NCBI GenBank assembly: GCA_030656615.1
Contig: JAUSOY010000017.1
Span: 1 to 50,152, forward strand
DNA length: 50,152 nucleotides
From: Bacteroidales bacterium
GTDB lineage: Bacteria; Bacteroidota; Bacteroidia; Bacteroidales; TTA-H9
Reading direction: 5' to 3'
Shown: positions 16,144 to 25,560 of the stretch, piece after piece
Position numbering within the stretch: the stretch's first letter is position 1
Layout: every line of letters begins with the position of its first letter
Translations under genes and position numbers: made by a program
Notes under the pieces: model-generated
Database searches by the model: none
What the model was told of the DNA's origin: nothing
What the model saw: only the letters and a program-made list of their open reading frames with translations

Positions 16144-17505
16144 CTATTCCTTTTCTTTAGAGAAAAGTTTTTCTTTATCAACTTTTTCGACCTTATCGCC
16201 ATTTTTCAAGCCTTTTGATACTGCTGAAAATGGAGCAACAACCACTTCTTCGTCCTTTTCGAGGCCGCTAAGTATCTGTATATATGTATTATCCTGGATG
16301 CCTGATTTTACTTCTTTCAACTTAACACTGCCATCTTTATATACAAAAACATATTCTATAAAGTCCAGGATATTGCTTTCCGTTTTTTTCGATTCATCCT
16401 CTGATTCGTCCTTTTTCTTACGCTTTATAGTTTTACGACCGGTGGTATCGGTACGCGTTGTAACAGCCTGAAGCGGAATACTCAATACATCCTTTTCTAT
16501 TTTCGTCCGGATATCAACCGTGGTTGACATACCCGGGCGGAATGGTGAATAATCTGGTGAAGCTACGGGGATTAAATCGACATACGATTCTTTGAGGATG
16601 TGAATTTTAACTTCAAAATTGGTAACCTGATCAAGACTAACACCCTGGGTTGTAGCTGAGGTAGCTATCTCGGTTACCAAACCTTTGAATTTGCGATTGA
16701 GATACGCATCCACTTCAATCAATGCGGTATCTCCAACTTTTACACGAATGATATCGTTTTCATTTACCTCCACCACGGCCATCATGCTGTTAAGGTTCGC
16801 GATACGCATCAGTTCTGTTCCACTCGAAAACTGGGAAGCTCCAGTTACACGTTCACCCTTTTCTACACTAAGTTTTGATACTTTTCCATCTGCCGGTGCA
16901 AAAACAGCCGTTTTCGTTAAATCTTCCCTGGCTTTTTTTAGTCCGGCTTCAGAGCTGCTAATACTAAATTCTGACGATTTAACACTTTGTTTGGCCGCTT
17001 CGAGATCGGCTTTGGCGACCTCGAAATTCGTACGAGCCGTTTCAAAATCGGCCTCTGAAATAACCTTTTGTTCCCAAAGTGATTTATTTCTCTTGTATAC
17101 GGTCTCAGAATTTCTGAAGCGGGCATCTACCTGAGCCAACTGAGCGCGACTATTCGCCAGATTGGCTTTTTGGGAATTAACCTGCGCAGCACTTTGGTCG
17201 TATGCCGACTGGTATATTTCGGGATCTATCTTGGCCAGCAGATCGCCATTTTTTACCATTCCACCTTCTTTAACCAACAATTCGATGACTTCACCCGATA
17301 TATACGGACTAATCTTGATGTCCGTTTCGGGTTGAATTTTTCCATTAGCTGATACCGTTTCCACTAAAGTGCGGAAAGCAGCCGATTCGGTACTTATCTT
17401 TTGCTGATCCTTATTATTCCTCTTATTTACAGCTAATACAATTATTATTACTAGCAGAACTCCGCCTGCAATAAAATACCATTTCTTTTTTTTTATGCTT
17501 TTCAT
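16144..17505 (-). CDS. HlyD/MacA-type membrane fusion protein of an efflux system
   Basis: 453 residues. One N-terminal membrane helix (~10-27) is followed by a biotinyl-lipoyl-like half (ISPYISGEVIELLVKEGG), a long alpha-hairpin (~100-210) rich in Ala, Gln and Lys, the second lipoyl half (FAPADGKVSKLSVEKGERV), and beta-barrel and membrane-proximal domains. A charged insert (GRKTIKRKKKDESEDESKK) interrupts the C-terminal part. It should bridge an inner-membrane pump to the outer-membrane channel encoded just upstream. No ABC permease, ATPase or RND pump gene adjoins, which is unusual for MacA-like adaptors. Confidence 0.9.
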   Translation of the reverse strand: MKSIKKKKWYFIAGGVLLVIIIVLAVNKRNNKDQQKISTESAAFRTLVETVSANGKIQPETDIKISPYISGEVIELLVKEGGMVKNGDLLAKIDPEIYQSAYDQSAAQVNSQKANLANSRAQLAQVDARFRNSETVYKRNKSLWEQKVISEADFETARTNFEVAKADLEAAKQSVKSSEFSISSSEAGLKKAREDLTKTAVFAPADGKVSKLSVEKGERVTGASQFSSGTELMRIANLNSMMAVVEVNENDIIRVKVGDTALIEVDAYLNRKFKGLVTEIATSATTQGVSLDQVTNFEVKIHILKESYVDLIPVASPDYSPFRPGMSTTVDIRTKIEKDVLSIPLQAVTTRTDTTGRKTIKRKKKDESEDESKKTESNILDFIEYVFVYKDGSVKLKEVKSGIQDNTYIQILSGLEKDEEVVVAPFSAVSKGLKNGDKVEKVDKEKLFSKEKE

Positions 17506-17585
17506 CCGAAAATTATTTAAATCATTTCAGAAGCACTAAGTGCGTGAACAGCCGCACGATCTTAGTACTTTCAGTATTTGTTTGT

Positions 17586-19037
17586 TTATTTTAATGTCAG
17601 GGGCTTCCCTTGATAAAAATCAAGAATTTTGGTTTTAAACAGGAAATCATATTTTGCCTGCAACAGGTCAGAAGCAGCTTTCGCTAAATCTTTTTTATTC
17701 TGGTTATATTCCACCGAGGTCATCAATCCAACATTATACTTTTGCTCAGCATAATGGAAACTTTCCTGTTGGGCGCTTACTTTTTTCTGAGCAGCCTGAT
17801 ATCTTTTCAATGATGCCAATGCATCAAAATGTGATTGTTGAATAACTTTGTTTAAATTATTTTTTGCAATCTGAAGATCCAATCGTGCATTTTCTAATGA
17901 GATTTTTGAACGGCTGATATTTGTGCGGGTCCGCATTCCGTTAAAAATCGGAATAGAAAGATAAAATCCAAGCGATTTATTTTCATTATCGGTAATTTGA
18001 TCCCAGAATGGCTTGGTTCTATATTCATTCTTGAGGCCATACCCTAAAACCGTATCCTGTGAAATTTGAGTAATGCCTGTTGGATACATGTAAACACTCG
18101 ATGGAATATCAGGGTTTATCTGACGCGAAGCACCCGAATATCCCGTGCCAATGCTTCCATTTAAACTCAATGTCGGGCTAAAGGCACCCTTGGCAATATC
18201 CAATGATTTCTCTGAAGACCGGACTCTGAGTTCCGAACTTAAAATTTCCGGCTGATTTTTTACTGCAAAGGCATAAATATCGGACGGTCCTGAGGCGTTT
18301 ATTTTATCAGCCAGAATACCCAGTTCAGGAGTTTCAATTACAAATCCCGGTTCATTATTTAGATCCAGCAGTTGCGAAAGGGTTAGCAATGAAATATCAT
18401 AATTATTTCTCGATTCAATCAATGTCAATTCATCAGATGCTACCTGAGCTTCCATATTCAGTAATTCGCCCTGTGCTAGCGTACCGGCATTCACAAGTTT
18501 GGCTGTGCGTTCAGCCTGTTGGCGCGAAATATCGAGTTGATTTTCACCAACCTTCACCAATTCCTTGTAAAAGAGTACCTGAAGGTAGAACGTTGTTACA
18601 TTCAATGAAATATCGTTGATGGTTCTTTCAACATCCAACTGCGACATCTGCAAATCAATCTGGCTTTGGCGAATTCCGTTCAACTTTTGAAAACCATTAA
18701 AAAGCACCACGGAAGTAGACAGATAAAAATTATTTGACTGAACCCGTTCGGTAGCAAATTGATTGGTATACATGTCAATGGTTTGACCCCAGTTGTATAC
18801 ATGGCTTGCTGAAGCATTCAGTGATGGCAAAAGGCCATATTTATTCTGCTGATTGTCTGTTTTCGCCAATTGAACATTCAAAAACTGCTTTTTTACCGTG
18901 AGGTTATTTTCACGGGCATGAAGAATGCACCGTTCTAACGACCAGGCTTGATTCTGCGCCGGAAGTAAAACCGGAATCAAAAACAACATTGGAAAAACCA
19001 ACATCTTATTTAAAAAATACCTTTTTCTTGCTTTCAT
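17586..19037 (-). CDS. TolC-family outer membrane efflux protein
   Basis: 483 residues from the ATG at 19037. The longer frame starts at TTG 19094 ahead of the signal peptide and is rejected. The signal peptide ends near LPVLLPAQ-type residues after a basic MKARKRYFLNK. Two outer-membrane-efflux repeats follow, with helical heptads (~200-260 and ~400-480) and the Asn-rich turns common in TolC proteins. It forms the trimeric outer-membrane channel for the adaptor encoded 80 bases downstream. The pair probably forms one transcript ending at the 16080-16120 terminator. Confidence 0.92.
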   Translation of the reverse strand: MKARKRYFLNKMLVFPMLFLIPVLLPAQNQAWSLERCILHARENNLTVKKQFLNVQLAKTDNQQNKYGLLPSLNASASHVYNWGQTIDMYTNQFATERVQSNNFYLSTSVVLFNGFQKLNGIRQSQIDLQMSQLDVERTINDISLNVTTFYLQVLFYKELVKVGENQLDISRQQAERTAKLVNAGTLAQGELLNMEAQVASDELTLIESRNNYDISLLTLSQLLDLNNEPGFVIETPELGILADKINASGPSDIYAFAVKNQPEILSSELRVRSSEKSLDIAKGAFSPTLSLNGSIGTGYSGASRQINPDIPSSVYMYPTGITQISQDTVLGYGLKNEYRTKPFWDQITDNENKSLGFYLSIPIFNGMRTRTNISRSKISLENARLDLQIAKNNLNKVIQQSHFDALASLKRYQAAQKKVSAQQESFHYAEQKYNVGLMTSVEYNQNKKDLAKAASDLLQAKYDFLFKTKILDFYQGKPLTLK

Positions 19038-19478
19038 GGATGGAGTTTTAAAAAATTCAGAACCGCTTTTATGGCCAGTAACACTATCCTTCAAATTTTC
19101 TTCATTAAAGGTGATTTCAACAAAAATACTTTATTTATTTATTACCACCTTCTATAATAATGCAGACAGCACAAAACGCCATCCTGATTCAGCATAAAAT
19201 ATGCCAGAGTGTAATAAACAAAATCATAACGTAAAAATATTATAGCTATTTCAAACTGTTTGATGTTTTTATTGCGTTTTTGCGCCTGTTTTGCAGTAAA
19301 TCCTGACCATCTCCATATTGACGAACGAATCAAGTTTTGGTTACAATACATACATCAAAAACATAAAGTGTTCATTCAATTACAGTCGGTGTCCAAATAC
19401 GGACAGCGATATCGTTTCAATGATGCATGGCAGCCAATATTTTTCTATATTTTTGCAATACACCAAAATCATTGAATA
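19038..19478. other. Intergenic region between divergent TolC and M1 peptidase genes
   Basis: About 440 AT-rich bases. The right end holds the -7 element of the peptidase gene. Short open frames exist on both strands but have no recognisable product or ribosome-binding context, so none is called. Confidence 0.5.
19448..19455 (+). promoter_or_regulatory. -7 element of M1 peptidase gene (TATTTTTG)
   Basis: TATTTTTG fits TAnnTTTG and lies 23 bases ahead of the ATG at 19479. Confidence 0.55.
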
Positions 19479-21818
19479 ATGCGCACGCAACCTGAATTTC
19501 TTTGGATAAGTCTGTTATTCGCACTTGTCGTATTTCAACCGTCGGCTTATGCTCAAGGATTAAAGAGTGACACAATTCATGTTAGTCATTATCAACTAAA
19601 TATGGATATCCGAAATTTTTCGGCTCAAATTCTAAAAGGTGAGGCTCGATTGACGATTACGCCAAAAATGAATGGTATAACCTTTATTCCTCTTGATTTT
19701 CTAGGTTTGAACGTGGATTCTGTACTATTCAACAATCAACGCATTTTTGGCATTAGCCGGTCCGGTCCAAACCTTAGGATTCAGCTTCCTTCGCCCGTGG
19801 GAACATCAAACACGGTAAATCTCCGCATTTTTTATCACGGAACACCCATTGTTGAACCCGCCGGTTGGGGTGGGTTTCACTTTAAATCATACATCGCATA
19901 CAATTTAGGCATTGCATTTCAGGCCGATCCTCATAATTATGGCCGGGTTTGGTTTCCGGGTGTTGATGACTTTATCGACCGGGCAACATACGAATATCAG
20001 ATAAAAACAGAAACAGACAAAATGGCGGTTTGTGGTGGACAGTTTATCAGTGTAACCACAAATCCAGACAATACAAAAACATGGATATGGCGCATGAATC
20101 AAACAATTCCGGCCTATCTGGCTTCGGTAGCCGTATCCAATTATCAGCAACTGAACGATGTATTTAATGGAATGAATGGAGCTATTCCCATCATGCTTCA
20201 CTTCCGTCCGGGAGATACACTGGCTGCCAATACCCTTTTCACAAATCTGAAACAAATACTGAGTATTTTTGAAAACCGATGGGGACCATACTCTTTTGAC
20301 CGGGTAGGCTATTGCGGAACTATTCAGGGAGCCATGGAACATGCATCCAACATTGCTTATCCTACCACAACCTTAAGTTCATCCTATGAATGGCTGTACG
20401 CCCATGAACTGGCACATATGTGGTTTGGTGATAAAATTACCTGTTCATCAGCGGAAGATATGTGGATTAATGAAGGCTGGGCCGTATTCAATGAGAGCAT
20501 TTTCAAGGAAGGTTTATATGGCACAGAAGCATACCGCAGCAATATGAATTCGAAATTAAAAAGTGTACTTCAATACTGTCATATTGAGGATGGGTCGTAT
20601 TTGGCTTTATATGGCATACCCAATGAATATACATACGGCGAAACCGTTTATCAAAAAGGAGGCATCATTTGTCATACATTGAGAAATTATCTGGGCGACA
20701 GCCTGTTTTTTCCGGCCATAACAGATTTTTTAACCGACTTTGCTTTTAGTCCGGTAAGTTCAATCCAATTAAGAGATTATCTCACTCAAAAAACCGGCAT
20801 CAATATGACCTCATTTTTTGATGGATGGGTGTTTTCGCCCGGTTTTCCAGGCTATGTTGTTGATTCCTTTTCTTACATTCAAAACGGAAGCAATTACACA
20901 ACAAACGTTTCTATGCATCAGAAACTAAAGGGGGCTACTTCTTTTTGGAATGCCAATAAAGTTTGGCTGACATTTATGGCCGCTGATTTTAGTACGGAAA
21001 AAAGACTAATGCAATTCGATGGAGAATATGGGACACAATCCTTTACACTTCCGTTTATTCCTGTTTCCGTATTTGCCGATTTCGATGATTTAATCTCGGA
21101 TGCTACAACAGATTACTCCTTCAACATCAATACAAGCGGTAATTATGATTTTAGCAATACATACTTTTACATGAGTGCCTCTCAGGTGCCCTCGCCGACA
21201 TTTGTCCGTACCACACATTATTGGGTGGCTCCCGATCCATTAAAAGTTGCAAAGCCTGGTCTCAAACTTTCCAATTACCGATATTGGAAAATTGACGGGA
21301 TAATGCCAGAGGGATTTGTAGCTCAGGGAAGATTTTTTTATTCGAAATCATCACGCCTCGACGATTCCTTATTTGCTAAACCTGGCGATTCTTTGGTTAT
21401 GCTGTATCGTGCCAACGCAGCACAAGAATGGCAATCAATACCCTTCACGCGTATTGGATTACAAACCGGATACATTTATGTTGAAAACCTTAAAAAGGGT
21501 GAATATACGCTTGCTTCATGGGACGAATTGTACGTGAGTATTACAACACCCAAACCCGAAATAAAAAGCATGCATATTTATCCCAATCCGTCGGATGGAC
21601 CCGTAATAATAAACTTGTCAAATACCGATAAAGGATTTTTAAAAATATACAGCATTGGTGGCATTCTATTAAAAAACCATGAGCTATCAAAGGGGAAGCA
21701 AAGCATTACACTCAGAAAATCAAATCTGCCTCCCGGTACGTATATTTTAATTCAGGAAGATTCGTATGGTAGCCCTTTGGCACGCGAGCGCCTAATTATA
21801 ACAGCCTCGTCTCATTAA
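19479..21818 (+). CDS. Secreted M1-family aminopeptidase with type IX sorting domain
   Basis: 779 residues. A signal peptide (1-~26) precedes an M1 beta-saddle domain and a gluzincin catalytic domain. The exopeptidase motif is GAMEH (284-288), and the zinc site is H309-E310-xx-H313 with E332 (HELAHMWFGD ... NEGWAVFNE). The final ~75 residues (IYPNPSDGPVIINL to the end) form a type A Por secretion sorting domain, so the enzyme should cross the outer membrane by the type IX system. It should remove N-terminal residues from peptides outside the cell. The 3' end overlaps the convergent lipid-kinase gene by four bases. Confidence 0.94.
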   Translation: MRTQPEFLWISLLFALVVFQPSAYAQGLKSDTIHVSHYQLNMDIRNFSAQILKGEARLTITPKMNGITFIPLDFLGLNVDSVLFNNQRIFGISRSGPNLRIQLPSPVGTSNTVNLRIFYHGTPIVEPAGWGGFHFKSYIAYNLGIAFQADPHNYGRVWFPGVDDFIDRATYEYQIKTETDKMAVCGGQFISVTTNPDNTKTWIWRMNQTIPAYLASVAVSNYQQLNDVFNGMNGAIPIMLHFRPGDTLAANTLFTNLKQILSIFENRWGPYSFDRVGYCGTIQGAMEHASNIAYPTTTLSSSYEWLYAHELAHMWFGDKITCSSAEDMWINEGWAVFNESIFKEGLYGTEAYRSNMNSKLKSVLQYCHIEDGSYLALYGIPNEYTYGETVYQKGGIICHTLRNYLGDSLFFPAITDFLTDFAFSPVSSIQLRDYLTQKTGINMTSFFDGWVFSPGFPGYVVDSFSYIQNGSNYTTNVSMHQKLKGATSFWNANKVWLTFMAADFSTEKRLMQFDGEYGTQSFTLPFIPVSVFADFDDLISDATTDYSFNINTSGNYDFSNTYFYMSASQVPSPTFVRTTHYWVAPDPLKVAKPGLKLSNYRYWKIDGIMPEGFVAQGRFFYSKSSRLDDSLFAKPGDSLVMLYRANAAQEWQSIPFTRIGLQTGYIYVENLKKGEYTLASWDELYVSITTPKPEIKSMHIYPNPSDGPVIINLSNTDKGFLKIYSIGGILLKNHELSKGKQSITLRKSNLPPGTYILIQEDSYGSPLARERLIITASSH

Positions 21819-22780
21819 TCTTCTGTCGTAGGCATCTTTTCAGCAATGACATTCAGGGCTTTTGGAAGAATATCAAAACTAAATGGTGAATGACCCAAAG
21901 ACTCGCCATCTATTTCAATGAGAACTTCCGGAGATGATTCCACGGTTATCTTTTGACCACGGAATGTCTGAATTTTTGGGTGATTAACGAATGAACCATC
22001 GAAGAGCTTATTGATCTGAGTAATCACCGTCAGTTTTCCAATTTTTTTAATCAGCGTAATATCCAGTAACCCATCATCGGGGATTGCATGTGGCAGCTGC
22101 ATCATCCCACCACCATTATATCTGCACACGCCAACACTCAGCGAAAATGCCTGGCAACGAGTTTCCTGACCATCAATACCGATGATCATATCAGAATGCT
22201 TATAATAAAAAAGACTGGCCAATAAATTCCAGATATAAACCATTGGTCCGCCTTTGCCTTTGTTTTTATCATTGTTGGTCCTCTTTGCTACCTCAGCATC
22301 GTATCCCATTCCGGCGATATTAATAAAAAAACGACGCTTCCGCTTCGATTGATTATAATAATATACCCTTCCGATATCCTGCACAAATATTTTTCCAGCA
22401 ATAATCGTTTTTACCGCATCATGATAATTAAATGGAACGCCAAAAGTCCTGCACCAGTCATTACCAGTACCTACAGGAATCATTGCGATATATAGCTCGG
22501 AGGTGGCAACAAGTTTCTGCATAAATATTCCATTTACGACCTCATTTAAAGTTCCATCTCCACCGACGACTATAAATTTCCGGAAACCTTTTTTAATTGC
22601 TGAAGTCGTGAGTCCGATAGCATGTTCTTTATGCGTGGTTGTTATGAATTCAAAGCTTAAATTCTCATCATAAAGAATTTTTTGGATTTTTGGCCAATCC
22701 CTTTCGCCTTTGCGGGTTCCGGCATTAGGATTAACAATCACATACCATTCCTTAGCAGATGCTCTTAAAGTTTTTCCCAT
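21815..22780 (-). CDS. YegS/DagK-type lipid kinase
   Basis: 321 residues of the diacylglycerol-kinase catalytic family. NPNAG is at residues 17-21, and the ATP-binding GGDGTLNEV is at 73-81, followed by IPVGTGNDWCRTFG and a late DGE segment (EIDGESLGHSPF). It phosphorylates diacylglycerol or a related lipid at the inner membrane and probably feeds phosphatidate back to phospholipid synthesis. It has its own -7 element (22812-22819) and stands alone. Confidence 0.93.
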   Translation of the reverse strand: MGKTLRASAKEWYVIVNPNAGTRKGERDWPKIQKILYDENLSFEFITTTHKEHAIGLTTSAIKKGFRKFIVVGGDGTLNEVVNGIFMQKLVATSELYIAMIPVGTGNDWCRTFGVPFNYHDAVKTIIAGKIFVQDIGRVYYYNQSKRKRRFFINIAGMGYDAEVAKRTNNDKNKGKGGPMVYIWNLLASLFYYKHSDMIIGIDGQETRCQAFSLSVGVCRYNGGGMMQLPHAIPDDGLLDITLIKKIGKLTVITQINKLFDGSFVNHPKIQTFRGQKITVESSPEVLIEIDGESLGHSPFSFDILPKALNVIAEKMPTTED

Positions 22781-22811
22781 GAATATCAGTGCGTTAAATG
22801 TGATATAAATT

Positions 22812-22819
22812 CAAAAATA
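22812..22819 (-). promoter_or_regulatory. -7 element of lipid kinase gene (TATTTTTG)
   Basis: Minus-strand TATTTTTG fits TAnnTTTG and lies 31 bases ahead of the kinase ATG. Confidence 0.5.
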
Positions 22820-22858
22820 CACAATTATTCCAAATCCGATTAAACAATTAATTGAAAA

Positions 22859-23614
22859 CTATTTTACCGATTTACTTAAATCATAGAGTTTCATGTACTT
22901 CAGGCGGGTAGTCCATGAGGTGACTGTGGCAATTCGATATCCGGCATAAGCATCCATGAATCCCAAACGGATAATGTAATCACGAATAAAACGTATCACA
23001 GGTTTACATATAATTGCTAAAATGCCCGCATTTTTTCCCAACTTAAACATTGCCTCAGCCTGAATCGTACTGTACTTTTCTGCCTTCTGGAGATGATCAG
23101 AAAACGTTGGGAAGGAGTAATGTAAAATATCACCCTTCAATTTGGATGATCCTTGAATGCCCGAAATTTTTAACTCATCATGCGGATTTATTCCCTGCCA
23201 TAATGCTTCATGACGATTGACCAGGCGAAGTTTACAATCGGGATACCAGGCACCGTGTTTTATCCATTTTCCGCAATAATTCGTCATGCGGTTCATTCGG
23301 TAATTCCCTGTTAAATTCTTCTGTTTAATTTGTTGAATTTCATTCTGAAGGGGTAAAGAAATCTCCTCATCTGCATCCAGTGATAAAACGTAATCAAACT
23401 GACATTGACTTAATGCAAAGTTTTTTTGTTCTATATGACCATCGAAAGGATTAAGAATAAACCGTAGGGGGTATTTTTCGCAAATTTCACGGGTTCTGTC
23501 GGTCGAATATGAGTCGATAATGACAATTTCATCGGCAATATCCAAAACGGAATCCAAACAGCGTCCGATATTTATTTCTTCATTAAATGTTATAATAGCT
23601 ACAGAAAGCTTCAT
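22859..23614 (-). CDS. Family 2 glycosyltransferase (WaaE/KdtX-like)
   Basis: 251 residues with a GT-A fold. It opens MKLSVAIITFNEEINIGRCL, has the nucleotide-sugar segment DEIVIIDSYSTDRT and the metal-binding DAD in LSLDADEEIS. A C-terminal amphipathic basic region (KPVIRFIRDYIIRLGFMD) suggests membrane association. Relatives add sugars to the lipopolysaccharide core. Its -7 element is at 23633-23640. No other polysaccharide genes adjoin. Confidence 0.92.
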   Translation of the reverse strand: MKLSVAIITFNEEINIGRCLDSVLDIADEIVIIDSYSTDRTREICEKYPLRFILNPFDGHIEQKNFALSQCQFDYVLSLDADEEISLPLQNEIQQIKQKNLTGNYRMNRMTNYCGKWIKHGAWYPDCKLRLVNRHEALWQGINPHDELKISGIQGSSKLKGDILHYSFPTFSDHLQKAEKYSTIQAEAMFKLGKNAGILAIICKPVIRFIRDYIIRLGFMDAYAGYRIATVTSWTTRLKYMKLYDLSKSVK

Positions 23615-23632
23615 CTGGTCAGAAGATTTTCA

Positions 23633-23640
23633 CAAAGATA
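23633..23640 (-). promoter_or_regulatory. -7 element of glycosyltransferase gene (TATCTTTG)
   Basis: Minus-strand TATCTTTG is a full fit to TAnnTTTG, 18 bases ahead of the ATG at 23614; the leader would be very short. Confidence 0.6.
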
Positions 23641-23677
23641 CGGAATAGAATCCCTTCACAGAAATTGCGAAAAAACT

Positions 23678-24070
23678 TCAATCGACTATGGTTAAAATTT
23701 CGTCCAATAACTGATCGAATGAAAATGGTTTTGCCAGCGCCCGATTGGCTCCAAAAAGGATAGAAACTCGTAAATAATCCTCTGCTGGAATGTAGCCACC
23801 GGCGGTAATAGCAAGAATCTTAACCGAAGACCTTCGATTTTTCATATCCGTAATAAATCCAAGTCCGTTTTTCCCGGGAAGTTTAATGTCTGTTATTACA
23901 AGATCGTAATCATTCACCACAAAAAAACTCCAGCCCTTTTCTGCATCCGGGGCAATATCCGTCTCTATTCCTCTTTTTTCAAGTAGGATTTTAAGTCCGG
24001 CTGAATATTCAATATCATCATCTACCAGCAAGACACGGATCGGTCTAAGGCTCTCAGATTTCAAAACCAA
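23678..24070 (-). CDS. Stand-alone response-regulator receiver
   Basis: 130 residues, a single CheY-like receiver without an output domain. The acid pocket is DDD (17-19), the phospho-acceptor is Asp61 in VITDIKLPGKNG, and the conserved Lys is in ALAKPFSF. No ATG lies near the domain start: the first codons are TTG-GTT-TTG, and an in-frame stop lies 13 codons further up. A TTG start, probably at 24070, is therefore needed. No kinase gene adjoins; the partner is unknown. Confidence 0.85.
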   Translation of the reverse strand: MVLKSESLRPIRVLLVDDDIEYSAGLKILLEKRGIETDIAPDAEKGWSFFVVNDYDLVITDIKLPGKNGLGFITDMKNRRSSVKILAITAGGYIPAEDYLRVSILFGANRALAKPFSFDQLLDEILTIVD

Positions 24071-24130
24071 ATTTAATTGCGTTGCTTTTGTTTTTACATC
24101 GCTAAATTACGACCAAATAGTCAGAATGTC

Positions 24131-24173
24131 AAAAAAAAACTGAGTATACCCGGAGTAAAATTCCGGATATACT
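24131..24173 (-). terminator. Terminator after pgk
   Basis: AGTATACCCGGA (24143-24154) pairs with TCCGGATATACT (24162-24173), with one mismatch and a 7-base loop. On the minus strand it is followed by nine T residues (24139-24131), 30 bases past the pgk stop. Confidence 0.8.
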
Positions 24174-24202
24174 TATACCACTTATATGTCTTAGATTTTA
24201 TA

Positions 24203-25393
24203 CTAATCCATGATGTATTTAACTCCGGGCAGCTCTTTACCTTCGATATATTCAAGCATAGCTCCTCCTCCGGTAGAAACATATGATACGTTCTCTGCCA
24301 GATGAAACTTATTAATGGCCGCAACCGAATCGCCTCCGCCAATCAATGAATAGGCTCCGGCTGAGGAAGCTTCAGCGATAGAAAAGGCCAGATTTTTTGT
24401 TCCCGTTTCAAAAGTTTCCATCTCAAAAACACCCATGGGGCCATTCCAAAGAATGGTTTTTGAAGAAGCAATAACCCTGGCAAATAACTTGGAAGTTTCG
24501 GGACCAATATCGAGGCCCATCCACCCATCGGGAATTTCATTGGAAGGGCATTGTTGTGTTTGCGCATCATTTGCAAATTTATCAGCAGCAATTACATCCA
24601 CGGGTAAATGAATCTTTACATTTAATTTTTCAGCCTGAGCCAATGCCTCTTTTGCTGTTTGAATTAAATCTTCCTCTACAAGCGACGAACCCACTTTTCC
24701 ACCCATGGCTTTAATAAAGGTAAACATCATACCGCCTCCGATGATAAGATTGTTAACGCGAGGCAATAAATTTTTTATTATTTCGATTTTCCCGGAAACT
24801 TTTGCACCACCCAAAATGGCAGTAAATGGTTTCTCCGATTGGGATAAGACTTTTTCAAGGGCAATAAGTTCGTTACTCATTAAGTAGCCAAACATTTTAG
24901 AATCCGGGAAAAACTTGGCAATTACTGCAGTAGATGCGTGAGCTCTGTGCGCTGTACCAAAGGCATCATTCACATAAACATCACCCAAAGAGGCCAGCTT
25001 TTTAGCGAAGGCCTCATCGCCTTTTTCTTCCTCTTTATAAAAGCGAAGATTTTCAAGTAAAAGTATTTCACCGGATTGAAGTGTCGCTGAAAGATTCATT
25101 GCAGAAGCGCCGATGCAATCATCTGCAAATTTTATAGTTTTACCTGTAATCATAGTTAGATAAGGGATTAAATGCTTTAGGCTGTATTTGTCTTCCGGAC
25201 CAGTTTTTGGTCTGCCCAAATGAGACATTAATATAACCGAGCCTCCCGAGTCAATAATTTTTTTGATGGTTGGGAGTGTTGAATCTATACGGGTAGTATC
25301 TGTAATATCGAAAATATCATTCAGGGGAACATTAAAATCGACGCGTACAAGTGCGCGCTTTCCTTTCAAGTCATAATTATCTATTGTTTTCAT
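24203..25393 (-). CDS. pgk: Phosphoglycerate kinase
   Basis: 396 residues, the usual length. The enzyme catalyses the reversible transfer of phosphate between 1,3-bisphosphoglycerate and ADP in glycolysis. Landmarks include RVDFNVPL near the start, [28 protein letters not shown] and the GGGDSVAAI phosphate-binding loop near the end. It is monocistronic, with a -7 element at 25481-25488 and a strong terminator. Confidence 0.98.
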   Translation of the reverse strand: MKTIDNYDLKGKRALVRVDFNVPLNDIFDITDTTRIDSTLPTIKKIIDSGGSVILMSHLGRPKTGPEDKYSLKHLIPYLTMITGKTIKFADDCIGASAMNLSATLQSGEILLLENLRFYKEEEKGDEAFAKKLASLGDVYVNDAFGTAHRAHASTAVIAKFFPDSKMFGYLMSNELIALEKVLSQSEKPFTAILGGAKVSGKIEIIKNLLPRVNNLIIGGGMMFTFIKAMGGKVGSSLVEEDLIQTAKEALAQAEKLNVKIHLPVDVIAADKFANDAQTQQCPSNEIPDGWMGLDIGPETSKLFARVIASSKTILWNGPMGVFEMETFETGTKNLAFSIAEASSAGAYSLIGGGDSVAAINKFHLAENVSYVSTGGGAMLEYIEGKELPGVKYIMD

Positions 25394-25480
25394 GCTATAA
25401 GGGTTTATTTCAAAATATATGTGATTAGAAATGAATGGGCCATATGCTTTTTTCCATCAAAGCAAGGTAAAATGCTAAGA

Positions 25481-25488
25481 CAAAGATA
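25481..25488 (-). promoter_or_regulatory. -7 element of pgk (TATCTTTG)
   Basis: Minus-strand TATCTTTG matches TAnnTTTG and predicts a leader of about 80 bases. The divergent nitrilase gene has its own element 46 bases away. Confidence 0.6.
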
Positions 25489-25533
25489 CAATTTTGAAGA
25501 GTGAATTGCAGAACCCCACTCATTCCATATTTG

Positions 25534-25541
25534 TATCTTTG
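25534..25541 (+). promoter_or_regulatory. -7 element of nitrilase-family gene (TATCTTTG)
   Basis: TATCTTTG matches TAnnTTTG, 19 bases ahead of the ATG at 25561. Confidence 0.6.
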
Positions 25542-25560
25542 GTGACAAAATTACCCTTAC

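Noticed and set aside
16685-17134. A 149-codon plus-strand frame within the HlyD gene
   Set aside because: It is serine- and phenylalanine-rich with no domain and lies fully antisense to a well-supported coiled-coil region.
19260-19475. A 71-codon plus-strand frame between tolC-like and M1 genes
   Set aside because: No family, no ribosome-binding context, and it runs into the promoter element of the M1 gene.
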